A DNA stretch of 64,000 nucleotides, taken from contig JAYRKL010000022.1 in assembly GCA_041905795.1 (NCBI GenBank), positions 1 to 64,000 on the forward strand, in the 5' to 3' direction. Positions 1 through 8,864 of this stretch are shown piece after piece (position 1 is the stretch's first letter; every line of letters starts with the position of its first letter). Below the pieces are notes generated by a model, which saw nothing but the letters and a program-made list of their open reading frames with translations, was not told where the DNA came from and ran no database searches. The stretch is from SHVO01 sp041905795. GTDB lineage: Bacteria > Pseudomonadota > Alphaproteobacteria > Rhodospirillales > Rhodospirillaceae. Position numbers and translations under genes: made by a program.

Positions 1-38
1 AGGGGCGCGCGACCCGGAAAAGCCGGGTACGGGAAAGA

Positions 39-54
39 TGTTTCACGTGAAACA
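39..54. promoter_or_regulatory. parS: parS centromere site (ParB-binding palindrome)
   Basis: The 16-bp sequence TGTTTCACGTGAAACA is a perfect match to the canonical chromosomal parS site bound by ParB in Caulobacter, Bacillus and many other bacteria. The dyad extends to 24 bp (35-58), longer than the core. Such sites cluster close to the replication origin and nucleate ParB spreading for chromosome segregation. It lies between the window edge and a small gene starting at 75. I saw no second copy and no chromosomal parA/parB pair in the window, so the par operon would lie outside. Confidence 0.93.
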
Positions 55-74
55 TCTTAAGTTTGGGATGGCCC

Positions 75-338
75 ATGACCTTGCGGTTTGAAATCGGCGC
101 GACCGTGATCCTCCTGGGCGAGGACCTACAATTCACCGGCGCCGACGGCGACGCCCGCGTCAAGGTGCTGGTGCCGGCGGAAACGCTGCGCCTGCTGGCG
201 AAGGCGGTAAAGCCGTTGTCGCGCCAGGAGAAGTTCAAGGTCTACGACCGCCACCGCGCCGGCCTCCAGGCCACCGCCGTGCGGCTTTACGACAAGGCCA
301 AGGCCGGGTTGATCCGCATCCGGCCGCTGGACCTCTGA
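75..338 (+). CDS. Small conserved-looking protein of unknown function (87 aa)
   Basis: The frame starts at ATG 75; an in-frame TTG at 63 is an alternative but would lie almost against the parS dyad. The protein is basic and soluble with no signal peptide or membrane segment. It opens MTLRFEIGATVILLGEDLQF, which reads like a beta-strand-rich small domain, followed by a Lys/Arg-rich helical second half (LSRQEKFKVYDRHRAGL) ending IRIRPLDL. I do not recognise the family with certainty; DUF1488-like small proteins are a possibility only by size and feel. It ends 2 nt from the stop of the convergent metalloprotease gene. Its position next to parS is notable but need not be functional. Confidence 0.6.
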   Translation: MTLRFEIGATVILLGEDLQFTGADGDARVKVLVPAETLRLLAKAVKPLSRQEKFKVYDRHRAGLQATAVRLYDKAKAGLIRIRPLDL

Positions 339-340
339 TC

Positions 341-3300
341 CTACTGCACCGTCAGCACGAAGGTTCCGGCGCCATCGGCGATGACGTAGGTCGAGACCTG
401 GATGACGTAGGTGGCGGTGGCGGCGGGGGTGAAGGTCAGCCGCGCGTCGTTGCCGGTGCCGCCACGCCCACCCTGGGCGACCACCGATGAACCGCCGGCC
501 GGATAAATGAAGATATAGGGCTGTGCGAGGGTGCCGCTGTTGGTCGAGGCGCCTTTCACGTCGATGGTGTAGGTGCGGCCGGCGGTGAGCGCCACGTCGA
601 AATTCTGCCAGGAGTTGGCCTGCTTGAGTTGACCGCTGGTGGGCGCGCCGACGGCGGCGGTGCAGCGCGGCGCGATGTTCGGCGCGCAGTCGGTGAAACT
701 CACCGCCCGGGCGGGCAGCTGGCAGACCGTGGTCATGTCGGTGATCACCGCCCTGGCCTGGTTGTTGACCAGGTGCTGCAGGAAGCCGGTCCCGCTCTCC
801 AGCTTGACCACATAGTGGAACAGGGCGCCCGCGGGCGTCAGGTTGATGGCGCGCTCGATGGCGGAGACGGCCAGCAGCAGCTGCCCGTTGGCGGGGATCG
901 CGGCGGTGGTGGCGGTGCCGAGCCGGGCGCCGCTGCGGGCGTCGAACACGCCGAGGGTGAAGGCTTGGGCCGCCGATCCGGTATTGTTGACCGCCACCGT
1001 GCTGGGATAGTTCGTGTCCAGCAGCGACGAATGCACATTGGCCGCCAGGGCGGTGTTGGACGACACCCCGGCCTCGCAGGTGGAAAGGTTGGTCAGGGTG
1101 CTGTCCGAGGGTTTCCACAGCACATGGGCGACCGAACCGGCGATCTGGGTCTCGATCATGGCGGCGTAATACTGGGGTTTCGCGGAGATATTGAGCGCGG
1201 TCTCGATATCCGAGATCCCGTACTGCGGCGCGGCACCCGGCGGGATCGGCGGGCTGGTCCATTGGCCGTAGCGCGCGCCGGTGGCGGCGTTGCGCAAGGT
1301 GACCGCGATGCTGCCCGCGGCGGTTCCGGTGTTGGCGAAGCGCAGGAACGACTGGGCCGAGACCTGGGCGGTGGAGTAGAGCGGCCCCGGCGTGCGGATG
1401 GCGATGGTCTGAAGCGCCGCCGGCGCCACGCCGAAGGCACAGGCCGTGGTCATGTCGGTGATCACGCCCACCTGCCGGTTGTCGACCAGGTGCTGCAGGA
1501 AGGTCCCGCCGGTGGCGGTGGTCGTGCCTTCGATCTTGATGATGTAATGGAACATGTCCGCGGTGGGCGTGATGCGCGCGCCGGCCTCGATGTCGGCCAT
1601 GGACACCACCAGCTTGGCATTGGCGGGGAGCGAGGCGATGGCGTAAGCGCCGAGCCTGGCGCCGTCGCGCGCATCGTAGACGCCGAGGGACAGGCCGGAG
1701 GCGGCGCCGGCGCTGACGTTGTTGACGGCGACCGAGCTGGGATAGCCCGGCGCATCCAGGACCGAGCTGTGCACGCCGGCCACCTGGCCGGCGCCGGCGG
1801 TGATGCCGGTGTCGCAGGTGGAAAGGTTGGTGAGGGTGCCGTCGGACGGCTTCCACAGCACATGTTGCGTGGTGCCGATCATATCGGTCTGCACCGCCAG
1901 CGCGTAGTACTGCGGCTTGGGCGCGGCGGTGACGCCGCTTTCAATGGTGGAGATGGCGTATTGCGGCGCGGTGCCGGCGGGGATCGGCGGGCTGGTCCAC
2001 TGCCCCACCGCGGCGCCGGTGGAATAGTCCCACAGCTTGACGGTGGCCGTGGCGGCGGCCGATCCGGTGTTGGCGAGGCGGATGAACGACTGCGATGACT
2101 TTTGAGCAGTGGAGAACACCGGGCCAAATCTCAACGCCGGAAGGAAGACGGCGGTGACGGTGCGGCTGGTGGACATGGTCACCGTGCAGGCGCCCGCGCC
2201 GGTGCAGGCCCCGGACCATTCCTTGAAACCCCAGCCTGCGGGCGCGACCGCGGCCAGGGTGACCGGCACACCCGCGGTGAACGCCGCGCTGCAGGTGTCG
2301 CCGCAATCGATGCCCGACGGCGTCGAGGTGACGGCGCCGGACCCGCTCACCACCAGGCTCAGCACCGGCGCCGCCGGCGCAGCCAGGGATTCATGCAGGC
2401 GCGCGGCATAAGGCGCGATCTCGGCGACACGCCGGCTGGCGTCGGCGGCGTCGGGCTGGCTGTCGGCGATGCCGAGCGGCCGGCCGTTATAGGTGAGGGT
2501 GGGGCTGCTGTAGTAAGGAACGCGCGTGCAGGAGACGTTGTTGGCCGTGCACTTGTTGGAATAGCTCATGGTGTCGCGGAACTTGCCAGCCAGGTCGACG
2601 TAGCCGGCGGCGTAGAAACCGGGGCCGGGTGCCAGCGTCGGCTCGGTATAGCGGTCGTGCGACGCGCCGAGGTTATGGCCGACCTCATGGGCGAAGCTGC
2701 TGGCGAGGTTGGGCAGGCAGGTCGGCGCCGTGCTCACCACATTGGCGCCGTAGACCGCTTCGGCCGCCAGCGAGGGCGCGGTGTCGAGGTCGTCGTTGAG
2801 CCATCCCCGTCCGCACACCGCGCTGTTGGCGCTGCTGCCGTCCTCGTCGAAGGCGCTGACGAGGGTGACGATGTCGGCGCCGGCGGCGGCGCGCAAGGCG
2901 GCGACGCGCGCGAAGTCGCCGGTGTTCGCCTTCATGCGGTTGAGGTAGTCGCCGCTGGTGGCGCCCGCGGGCTCGGCCTCGCGGAGCTGGTCGAGGCCGG
3001 CCAGGACCGCCTGCGCGTTGACCTGGGAATTGGTCAGGACGGCGTTGAGGGTGTCCATCATCAGCGCGGCGGTGGCGCGCACCGAGGTCAGGTTGGCTTT
3101 GGCCTCGCGCGTGTAGATGATCAGGATCTTGATCTGCGCCGGCGCTCCGGCGCCGGGTTTTTCGAGCCCAGGTTTCTCGGGCCCGGGCCTGGCGATGCCG
3201 GAGGCCGGAGGCTTGCGCATGATGTCGTCATCGGAGGGCTCGCGCGCCTCGGTGATGCGGTGGAGGCCGCCGGCGGCGGGGCGCACGGCCACCTCGCGCC

Positions 3301-3748
3301 CGCCCGCGGCGATGTCGGCGGTGACGGTGCCGTCCTCGATCACGAAGGTGGCGTAACCCCCATCCGTGACGGCGGCGCGGATCACCCGCGGCCCGAGCGG
3401 GCTGCGGCTTTCGGAAAGCTTGACGATACTGACCGAGAGATCGTCGAACAGATTGAGGATCATCCTGCGCGGCTGCCCGGCCACCGCACCGCCGGCGTCC
3501 AGGGCGAGCGGCGCGGCGGCGATGAGTGCGGCGAGATCGGCCGGGTCGACCGCGGCGGAGCGCACGCGCGGCCCGGCCGCGGCCGGTGTTTCCGGCCCGG
3601 TCGGGGCGGCGGGCATGAACAGGCCGCCGCCCGGCGCCTGGGGCAGGGCGGCGAGCGCCCGCGCCACATCGGGCGCGACGGCCGCCGGATACTCGACGGC
3701 GGCGACGGGAAGGGCCCACAGCACAAGGACGGCAAGCCAGCGGTACAT
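341..3748 (-). CDS. Secreted metzincin-type zinc metalloprotease with beta repeats (about 1135 aa)
   Basis: The start was chosen at 3748 because MYRWLAVLVLWALPVAAVE is a clean Sec signal peptide; the frame is open further upstream but would overlap the divergent TPR gene. The zinc motif HEVGHNLGASHD (about residues 354-365) is the metzincin HExxHxxGxxH/D signature, followed by a likely Met-turn in DTMSYS, as in reprolysin/M12B-like enzymes. After it come a Cys-containing bacterial repeat with GWGFKEWSGACTG, two tandem ~240-residue copies (from about 537 and 786) each with STAQ, WTSPPIP and VLWKPSD blocks, and a C-terminal pre-peptidase-like beta domain (about 1045-1135). The likely role is extracellular proteolysis. 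The exact peptidase family is inferred from motif alone. Confidence 0.88.
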   Translation of the reverse strand: MYRWLAVLVLWALPVAAVEYPAAVAPDVARALAALPQAPGGGLFMPAAPTGPETPAAAGPRVRSAAVDPADLAALIAAAPLALDAGGAVAGQPRRMILNLFDDLSVSIVKLSESRSPLGPRVIRAAVTDGGYATFVIEDGTVTADIAAGGREVAVRPAAGGLHRITEAREPSDDDIMRKPPASGIARPGPEKPGLEKPGAGAPAQIKILIIYTREAKANLTSVRATAALMMDTLNAVLTNSQVNAQAVLAGLDQLREAEPAGATSGDYLNRMKANTGDFARVAALRAAAGADIVTLVSAFDEDGSSANSAVCGRGWLNDDLDTAPSLAAEAVYGANVVSTAPTCLPNLASSFAHEVGHNLGASHDRYTEPTLAPGPGFYAAGYVDLAGKFRDTMSYSNKCTANNVSCTRVPYYSSPTLTYNGRPLGIADSQPDAADASRRVAEIAPYAARLHESLAAPAAPVLSLVVSGSGAVTSTPSGIDCGDTCSAAFTAGVPVTLAAVAPAGWGFKEWSGACTGAGACTVTMSTSRTVTAVFLPALRFGPVFSTAQKSSQSFIRLANTGSAAATATVKLWDYSTGAAVGQWTSPPIPAGTAPQYAISTIESGVTAAPKPQYYALAVQTDMIGTTQHVLWKPSDGTLTNLSTCDTGITAGAGQVAGVHSSVLDAPGYPSSVAVNNVSAGAASGLSLGVYDARDGARLGAYAIASLPANAKLVVSMADIEAGARITPTADMFHYIIKIEGTTTATGGTFLQHLVDNRQVGVITDMTTACAFGVAPAALQTIAIRTPGPLYSTAQVSAQSFLRFANTGTAAGSIAVTLRNAATGARYGQWTSPPIPPGAAPQYGISDIETALNISAKPQYYAAMIETQIAGSVAHVLWKPSDSTLTNLSTCEAGVSSNTALAANVHSSLLDTNYPSTVAVNNTGSAAQAFTLGVFDARSGARLGTATTAAIPANGQLLLAVSAIERAINLTPAGALFHYVVKLESGTGFLQHLVNNQARAVITDMTTVCQLPARAVSFTDCAPNIAPRCTAAVGAPTSGQLKQANSWQNFDVALTAGRTYTIDVKGASTNSGTLAQPYIFIYPAGGSSVVAQGGRGGTGNDARLTFTPAATATYVIQVSTYVIADGAGTFVLTVQ

Positions 3749-3866
3749 AGAGGTGAGCCCCCCAATTCCCCGGTCGGGTTCTCCGCGAATCCTGGTGGGA
3801 CAATAGCCCGGTTGGGGTATGGTTTGTCCTGTAATTACAGAGAACTCGCCCCCGGAGAGCCCTTGA

Positions 3867-5837
3867 ATGGCGGCTAAAACCAAGGCCTTGTTCGCCCGCG
3901 CCGCCAAGGCCCATGAAGCCGGCCGGTGGTCCGAGGCCGAGCGGCTTTATAAGGACGTCCTCAAGGACGACCCCCGGCATGCCGACGCCCTGCACATGCT
4001 GGGCTATCTCGCCTACCAGAACGGCCGCAACGACATCGCCGTCGATCTGGTGAACCGCGCCATCGCGGTTGAACCCAGATTGCCGTCCTATCACAACACC
4101 CTGGGCGGGGCGCTCCTGGCCCAGGGCAAGGTGGATGACGCCATCACGGTCTACCGCCGCGCCTTCACCATCGCGCCGGGCTCGATCCCGGTGGCCAACA
4201 ACCTCGCCAACGCGCTGCAGGTGAAGGGCCTCCTGGAGGAAGCCGGGCAGATTTACGCCGCGGCTGCCGCCGCCGCGCCCGGCAACGGCGATGTGCTCTA
4301 TAACGTCGGCTACAACTACCTGCTGCAAGGCGACGCCGGACAGGCGATCTCGTGGCTCGAGAAGGCCGCGGCGGCCAAGCCCGGCGACGCCCTGATCTGG
4401 AACACCCTGGGCGGCGTGTTCCACAACCTGCGGCGCGGCGACGACGCCATCGCCGCCTATACCAAGGCCGTGGTGCTGGCGCCCGACACCGCGGCGCTGC
4501 ACAAGAATCTGGCCATCGCCTATCACGCCGCCGAACGCTGGGCCGAGGCCCGCGACCACTACGACAAGGCGCTGACGCTGGAGCCCACCGACGCCTTTGC
4601 CCACAACGCGGTGGGTGTGGCGCTGGAACACATGGGCCTCGGCCACCAGGCCGCGGCGGCCTACACCCAGGCGCTGAAGCTGAAGCCCGACTACGCCGAG
4701 GCGCGCAACAACCTCGCCAACCTCAAAAAAGACGCCGGCGATTTCGCGGGCGCGCTCGATCTCTACGGCAAGGCCATCGCCGACGATCCGTTCTACACCC
4801 AGAGCTACCTCAACCGCGCCGAACTGGTGACCGCCGCGCCGGGCGACATCGCGCTCGAGAACCTGCGCGGCATGGCCGACCTGATCGCGGCGGGCGACCC
4901 GCGGCTGCCGCCGGCCAAGGCGGTGTTTATCCATTTCGCTTTGGCTAAAGCGCTGGCGGACATCGGCGACCATGCCGGCGCCTTTGCCCAATTGGAAAAG
5001 GGCAACGCCCTCAAGCGCGCCGGGATCATCTACAACCGCGAGGCCATGACCGCCTATATGCGCGGCGTGGCCGAGGTGTTCGGCAAGGACATGCTCGCAA
5101 GCGCGGGTTCATCCAAGGCGGCGCCGATCTTCATCGTCGGCCTGCCGCGGTCCGGCACCACCCTGATCGAGCAGATCCTGGCCAGCCATCCCGACGTGCG
5201 CGCCGTGGGCGAGAGCACCGCCTTCGATGCCGCCGCGCGCAGCATATTGGGGGCCGCCACCGTACCGCTCGCCTACGCCGACCATGCCGGCCGCCTCGCC
5301 GCATCGGCGGCGCGGATCGCCGCCGATTACCTCGACCGCCTCGCGCCGCTGCTGGAAGGGCGCCTGCGCACGGTCGACAAGCTGCCGGGGAATTTCCTGA
5401 ACATCGGCCTGATCCGCATGGCGTTCCCCAACGCCCGCATCGTCCACGCCACCCGCGATCTCGAGGACACCTGCGTCTCCTGCTATTCCAAGCTGTTCCG
5501 CGAATGGCAGAACTTCGCCTATGACCTGACCGACCTGGGCCGCTACGCCCGCGATTACCGGGGGCTCATGGCGCATTGGAAAAAGCTGTTGCCGCCGGGC
5601 GCGATCCTGGACGTGGCCTATGAGGATGTGGTGGCCGACCTGGAGAGCCAGGCCCGGCGCCTGCTGGAATACTGCGGCCTAGCGTGGAGCGACGATGTGC
5701 TGGAGTTCTACCGGACGCAGCGCCCGATCGCCACCGCCAGCGCGCTCCAGGTGCGCCAGCCCATCTACACCGCCGCGCTGAGCCGCGCGAAACCCTATGA
5801 CGCGTATTTGGCGCCGCTGCGCGAGGCGCTAAAGTAG
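3867..5837 (+). CDS. Tetratricopeptide repeat sulfotransferase family protein (656 aa)
   Basis: The N-terminal ~380 residues are degenerate 34-residue TPR units (AERLYKDVLKDDPRHADALH and many similar). The C-terminal part begins with PIFIVGLPRSGTTLIEQIL at about residue 420, the 5'-phosphosulfate-binding loop of PAPS-dependent sulfotransferases; later IVHATRDLEDTCVSCYSKLF resembles the 3'-phosphate-binding region. This TPR-sulfotransferase fusion is common in alphaproteobacteria, where substrates are mostly unknown. There is no signal peptide, so it is cytoplasmic. ATG 3867 follows a GGAGAG sequence. It is divergent from the protease with a ~118-nt shared promoter region. Confidence 0.9.
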   Translation: MAAKTKALFARAAKAHEAGRWSEAERLYKDVLKDDPRHADALHMLGYLAYQNGRNDIAVDLVNRAIAVEPRLPSYHNTLGGALLAQGKVDDAITVYRRAFTIAPGSIPVANNLANALQVKGLLEEAGQIYAAAAAAAPGNGDVLYNVGYNYLLQGDAGQAISWLEKAAAAKPGDALIWNTLGGVFHNLRRGDDAIAAYTKAVVLAPDTAALHKNLAIAYHAAERWAEARDHYDKALTLEPTDAFAHNAVGVALEHMGLGHQAAAAYTQALKLKPDYAEARNNLANLKKDAGDFAGALDLYGKAIADDPFYTQSYLNRAELVTAAPGDIALENLRGMADLIAAGDPRLPPAKAVFIHFALAKALADIGDHAGAFAQLEKGNALKRAGIIYNREAMTAYMRGVAEVFGKDMLASAGSSKAAPIFIVGLPRSGTTLIEQILASHPDVRAVGESTAFDAAARSILGAATVPLAYADHAGRLAASAARIAADYLDRLAPLLEGRLRTVDKLPGNFLNIGLIRMAFPNARIVHATRDLEDTCVSCYSKLFREWQNFAYDLTDLGRYARDYRGLMAHWKKLLPPGAILDVAYEDVVADLESQARRLLEYCGLAWSDDVLEFYRTQRPIATASALQVRQPIYTAALSRAKPYDAYLAPLREALK

Positions 5838-5860
5838 GTTCTTATTTCTGGGAGGATGAT

Positions 5861-6988
5861 ATGAAGGTCCGTATGCTGCTGGCCACTGTGCTGGCCCTTG
5901 GTCTGGCCGCGCCCGCGATGGCGGAAGGCCCAACGTTCAAGATCGACCACAGCTGGCCCAAGCTGCCGCTCCCCAACAAATGGGCCTTGGGCGAACTGGG
6001 CGGCATGTTCATCGACGCCCAGGACCATGTCTGGATCTACAACCGTCCCAGCACCCTGTTCCCGTGGGAGAAGGCGGCGGCCGCCACTCCGCCCACGGCG
6101 GAATGCTGCATCCCGGCGCCGCCGGTGATCGAGTTCTCGCCGGCCGGCGACGTGCTGCGCAGTTGGGGCGGGCCCTCTAAAGATCAAGCGGGGCAGGGGT
6201 ATGAGTGGCCTTCGACCGAGCACGGCATCGTCGTCGACAGCAAAGGCAACGTCTGGCTGGCGGGCTCGGCCACGCGCGAGTTCCAGGGCCGGCCGGCCGA
6301 CGGCCAGCTCCTGAAGTTCACCGGCGACGGCAAATTCCTGATGCAGATCGGTCATGCCGGGCCGTCCAAAGGTTCCACCGCCGAGGACCAGCTTTCGGGC
6401 GCCGCCGGCATGGCGCTGGATGAGGCCGCCAACGAAATCTACGTCGCCGACGGTTACGGCAACCACCGCGTGGCGGTGTTCGACATGAACACCGGCAAGT
6501 TCAAGCGCCAGTGGGGCGCCTACGGCAAGACGCCGACGGATGTGAAAGAGGGCACTTACGATCCCACCGTCGAGAAGCCGGCCCAGTTCCGCAATGTGCA
6601 TTGCGTGCAGTTGGCGAAAGACGGGCTGGTCTATGTCTGCGACCGCGACAACGACCGCATGCAGGTGTTCAAGAAAGACGGCACCTTCGTCACCGAGTAC
6701 TTCTACGGCAAGAACACCTATCCGCCCGGCACCGTCGGCCATATCGCCTTCTGGCCCGACAAGACCCAGAGTCTTCTGGCGGTTTCCGACCTCGGCAACT
6801 TCCAGATCCGCATCGTCCGGCGCGCCAACGGCGAAGTGCTCTCGACCTTCGGCCACTTCGGGCATTACTCGGGTGAACTCAACCGCCTGCACCAGATCGC
6901 CTTCGATTCGAAAGGCAACCTCTACACCGCCGAAGCCGCCGGCAAGCGCGTGCAGAAGTTCGCGCTCTCGGGAGGCGCGAAGCCGTAG
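5861..6988 (+). CDS. Exported NHL-repeat six-bladed beta-propeller protein (375 aa)
   Basis: A GGGAGGAT ribosome site precedes ATG 5861 and the protein opens with a signal peptide (MKVRMLLATVLALGLAAPAMA). The body carries repeated propeller strands such as GGMFIDAQDHVWIYNRP, HGIVVDSKGNVWLAGS, GMALDEAANEIYVADGYGNHRV and IAFDSKGNLYTAEAAGKRVQKF, typical of NHL repeats. Similar proteins are often labelled peptidyl-alpha-hydroxyglycine lyase-like, but no lyase activity can be claimed here. It starts 23 nt after the TPR-sulfotransferase gene and ends just before a palindromic repeat at 7000-7100, which may end the transcript. Likely periplasmic binding or scaffold protein. Confidence 0.85.
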   Translation: MKVRMLLATVLALGLAAPAMAEGPTFKIDHSWPKLPLPNKWALGELGGMFIDAQDHVWIYNRPSTLFPWEKAAAATPPTAECCIPAPPVIEFSPAGDVLRSWGGPSKDQAGQGYEWPSTEHGIVVDSKGNVWLAGSATREFQGRPADGQLLKFTGDGKFLMQIGHAGPSKGSTAEDQLSGAAGMALDEAANEIYVADGYGNHRVAVFDMNTGKFKRQWGAYGKTPTDVKEGTYDPTVEKPAQFRNVHCVQLAKDGLVYVCDRDNDRMQVFKKDGTFVTEYFYGKNTYPPGTVGHIAFWPDKTQSLLAVSDLGNFQIRIVRRANGEVLSTFGHFGHYSGELNRLHQIAFDSKGNLYTAEAAGKRVQKFALSGGAKP

Positions 6989-6999
6989 AAAACACCGGC

Positions 7000-7100
7000 T
7001 GTCATCCCCCGGCTTGTCCGGGGAATCCATGCATCAGAGGGCATATATGAGAATGGCGCGTGCGGAAGCATGGATTGCCCGCATAAAGCGGGCAATGACA
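7000..7100. repeat. Palindromic intergenic repeat, copy A
   Basis: Two arms, 7000-7032 and 7068-7100, form an imperfect inverted repeat: TGTCAT...GAATCCATGC on the left and GCATGGATT...AATGACA on the right. Each arm also contains its own GC hairpin (CCCCGG/CCGGGG and GCCCGC/GCGGGC). It resembles the short dispersed palindromic elements of alphaproteobacteria. The right arm reaches into the most likely start codon (7095) of the next gene. A related element lies at 8011-8120. Confidence 0.8.
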
Positions 7101-7997
7101 CGTAAAGGGGTAATGGTCGCGATTGCCGCACTCCTCGCTTTCCCCGCCTTCGCGGCGGAGGAACAGCTCGCCGATCCCGCCGCTGATGTCTCCGTCGCCA
7201 AACCGGCCTTTGCCAAGAACGCCGGGCCGGTGGTGCTGATCGACGAGGCGCACCACAACTACCACACCATCGACGGACGCTTTAAGCCATTCGCGGACTT
7301 GCTGCGCAACGACGGCTTCAAGGTTCAAGGCTCGCAGGTGCCGTTGACGGCGGCGGTGCTGGCGCGCGCCAAGGTGTTGGTGATCGCCAACGCCCTCGCG
7401 CAGGCCAATGTCGACCACTGGCAACTGCCGACACCCTCCGCCTTCACCAATGACGAAGTGGCCGCGGTGAAGGCCTGGGTGGAGCAGGGCGGGTCGCTCT
7501 TGCTGATCGCCGACCACATGCCGTTCGCGGGGGCGGTGCAACCCATGGCCAAGGCGTTGGGGTTCGACTTCATCAACGGCTTCGCCTTCCGCATGCCGGG
7601 CCCGCGCGCCGGCGACCCGTTCACCCGCGACGACAACACCCTGCGCCAGGACGCCCTCACGCAAGGACTCACGCGCATCGTCACTTTCACCGGCTCGGCT
7701 TTCACCGCGCCGCCGGGGGCAAAACCGTTGTTGGTGTTCCCGCAAGGCTACGCGGTGCTGCTGCCCAAGGAGGCCTGGACGTTCTCTCCCTCTACGCCGC
7801 AGGAAGACGCGGCCGGTAAGCTGCAAGGAGCGGTGATGAGTGTCGGCAAAGGCCGCTTGGCGGTGTTCGGCGAGGCCGGCCTGTTCACCGCCCAGGATTC
7901 AGGCGGCGCGAAGATCGGCTTCAACAGCCCCGATGCGCCGGAGGATAAACAGTTCGTCCTCAACATCGCCCGCTGGCTCGGCGGCGCGATTAAATAG
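7095..7997 (+). CDS. Exported DUF4350-like protein (about 300 aa)
   Basis: The mature part begins with VLIDEAHHNYHTIDGRFKPF and continues with ADLLRNDGFKV, LVIANAL, VKAWVEQGGSLLLIADHMPF and GKGRLAVFGEAGLF, the layout of DUF4350/GldG-like Rossmann-type domains. Start choice is between ATG 7095 (MTRKGVMVAIAALLAFPAFA) and ATG 7113. I prefer 7095 because only it gives the signal peptide a positive N-terminus, even though this ATG lies inside the right arm of a palindromic repeat. Function is unknown; DUF4350 domains usually occur in membrane-linked proteins. It lies downstream of the NHL-propeller gene and ends before a second repeat. Confidence 0.75.
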   Translation: MTRKGVMVAIAALLAFPAFAAEEQLADPAADVSVAKPAFAKNAGPVVLIDEAHHNYHTIDGRFKPFADLLRNDGFKVQGSQVPLTAAVLARAKVLVIANALAQANVDHWQLPTPSAFTNDEVAAVKAWVEQGGSLLLIADHMPFAGAVQPMAKALGFDFINGFAFRMPGPRAGDPFTRDDNTLRQDALTQGLTRIVTFTGSAFTAPPGAKPLLVFPQGYAVLLPKEAWTFSPSTPQEDAAGKLQGAVMSVGKGRLAVFGEAGLFTAQDSGGAKIGFNSPDAPEDKQFVLNIARWLGGAIK

Positions 7998-8010
7998 GCC
8001 TCCCTCTTTT

Positions 8011-8120
8011 TTGTCATTCTTGCCCCGCAGGGCCGAGAATCCAGGGGTGTCTGGTTTCAGGTTTATAAACCAGAAAACAGAAACCTCTGGATTCTCGCGG
8101 CTTCGCCGCAAGAATGACAA
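8011..8120. repeat. Palindromic intergenic repeat, copy B (possible bidirectional terminator)
   Basis: The arms TTGTCATTCTTGCCCC...GAATCCAGGGGT (8011-8048) and ACCTCTGGATTCTCGC...AAGAATGACAA (about 8083-8120) form a long imperfect inverted repeat with a small central palindrome (GGTTTATAAACC at 8060-8071). The TGTCAT and GAATCCA ends match copy A at 7000-7100, so both belong to one dispersed family. It lies between convergent genes and could terminate both transcripts. Confidence 0.8.
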
Positions 8121-8139
8121 GAAACCAAAAAAAGCCGGG

Positions 8140-8790
8140 TTAGCGCTTCTTCGCCGGGGTTTGCATCGGCTCGGTCTCGATGCAGACCGACAGCACGCGG
8201 CATTTGCCGGGGGCGGCGGCGATGTAGGCGTGGCCCATGCCGCTGTCGAAATAAATCGAATCCCCGGTCTTGAGGCGCAAGGGAGCGTAGAGCGTGGTGT
8301 AGAGGTCGACCTCGCCCTCCAGCACATAGGCGTGTTCCTCGCCGGGGTGGCTGATGAACTCGCCGAAGTCCTCGATGCGGCGCACCTGCAGCTCGGCGAT
8401 GATCGGCGAGAACTTCTTGTTGAGCAGGTCCGACGCCAGATAGTGGTGCAGATAATTGGCGGTCTGGATGGCTTTGCCCCCGCCCGCCGGCGTGACGCTG
8501 CGCCGGCCGTTGAGTGCGCCGCGCGGGCGGGCGCTCGGCTCCGGCTGCAATTGCCCGCCGCCGAACAGCAGCGCGATATCGATTTTCAGGCCCTGGCTGA
8601 TGCGCACCAACTTGTCGTAGGACAGCGACATCTTGCTGTTCTCGACCTTGGACAGGGTCGAGACCTGGATCCCGGTGCGTGCCGCCACGTCGGCCAGGGT
8701 CCAGCCGTTCTGCCGGCGGTAGGCGCGCAAAACCGCGCCCGGATTGGTCCCGGATTTGTCGGGTGTGCCGGCTGTTTTACGCGCACGCAT
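8140..8790 (-). CDS. XRE-family transcriptional regulator with C-terminal cupin (216 aa)
   Basis: The start at 8790 is supported by a GGGGGGAT ribosome site. Residues ~20-75 form a helix-turn-helix of the Cro/cI type (LRAYRRQNGWTLADVAARTGIQVSTLSKVENSKMSLSYDKLVRIS). The C-terminal ~100 residues are a cupin_2 fold with the motif HPGEEHAYVLEGEVDLYTT and later YFDSGMGHAYIAA, the ligand- or metal-binding strands. This domain pair is typical of regulators of small-molecule metabolism (PuuR/SutR-like); the ligand is unknown. It is 74 nt downstream of the autotransporter gene on the same strand, so it may be co-transcribed with it. Confidence 0.9.
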   Translation of the reverse strand: MRARKTAGTPDKSGTNPGAVLRAYRRQNGWTLADVAARTGIQVSTLSKVENSKMSLSYDKLVRISQGLKIDIALLFGGGQLQPEPSARPRGALNGRRSVTPAGGGKAIQTANYLHHYLASDLLNKKFSPIIAELQVRRIEDFGEFISHPGEEHAYVLEGEVDLYTTLYAPLRLKTGDSIYFDSGMGHAYIAAAPGKCRVLSVCIETEPMQTPAKKR

Positions 8791-8864
8791 ATCGGTATCC
8801 CCCCAAGGGCCAATATAACCCTTGGCGGATATGATAACCGGGTGTTTTCCTGATTGGAAACTGG

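Noticed and set aside
126..1856. Long open frame antisense to the metalloprotease gene
   Set aside because: Arg/His/Gly-rich shadow typical of GC-rich DNA; the overlapping frame has a signal peptide and a metzincin motif.
3228..4991. Long antisense frame spanning the protease start and TPR gene
   Set aside because: No domain, no ribosome site, and low-complexity composition mirrored from the TPR-sulfotransferase gene.
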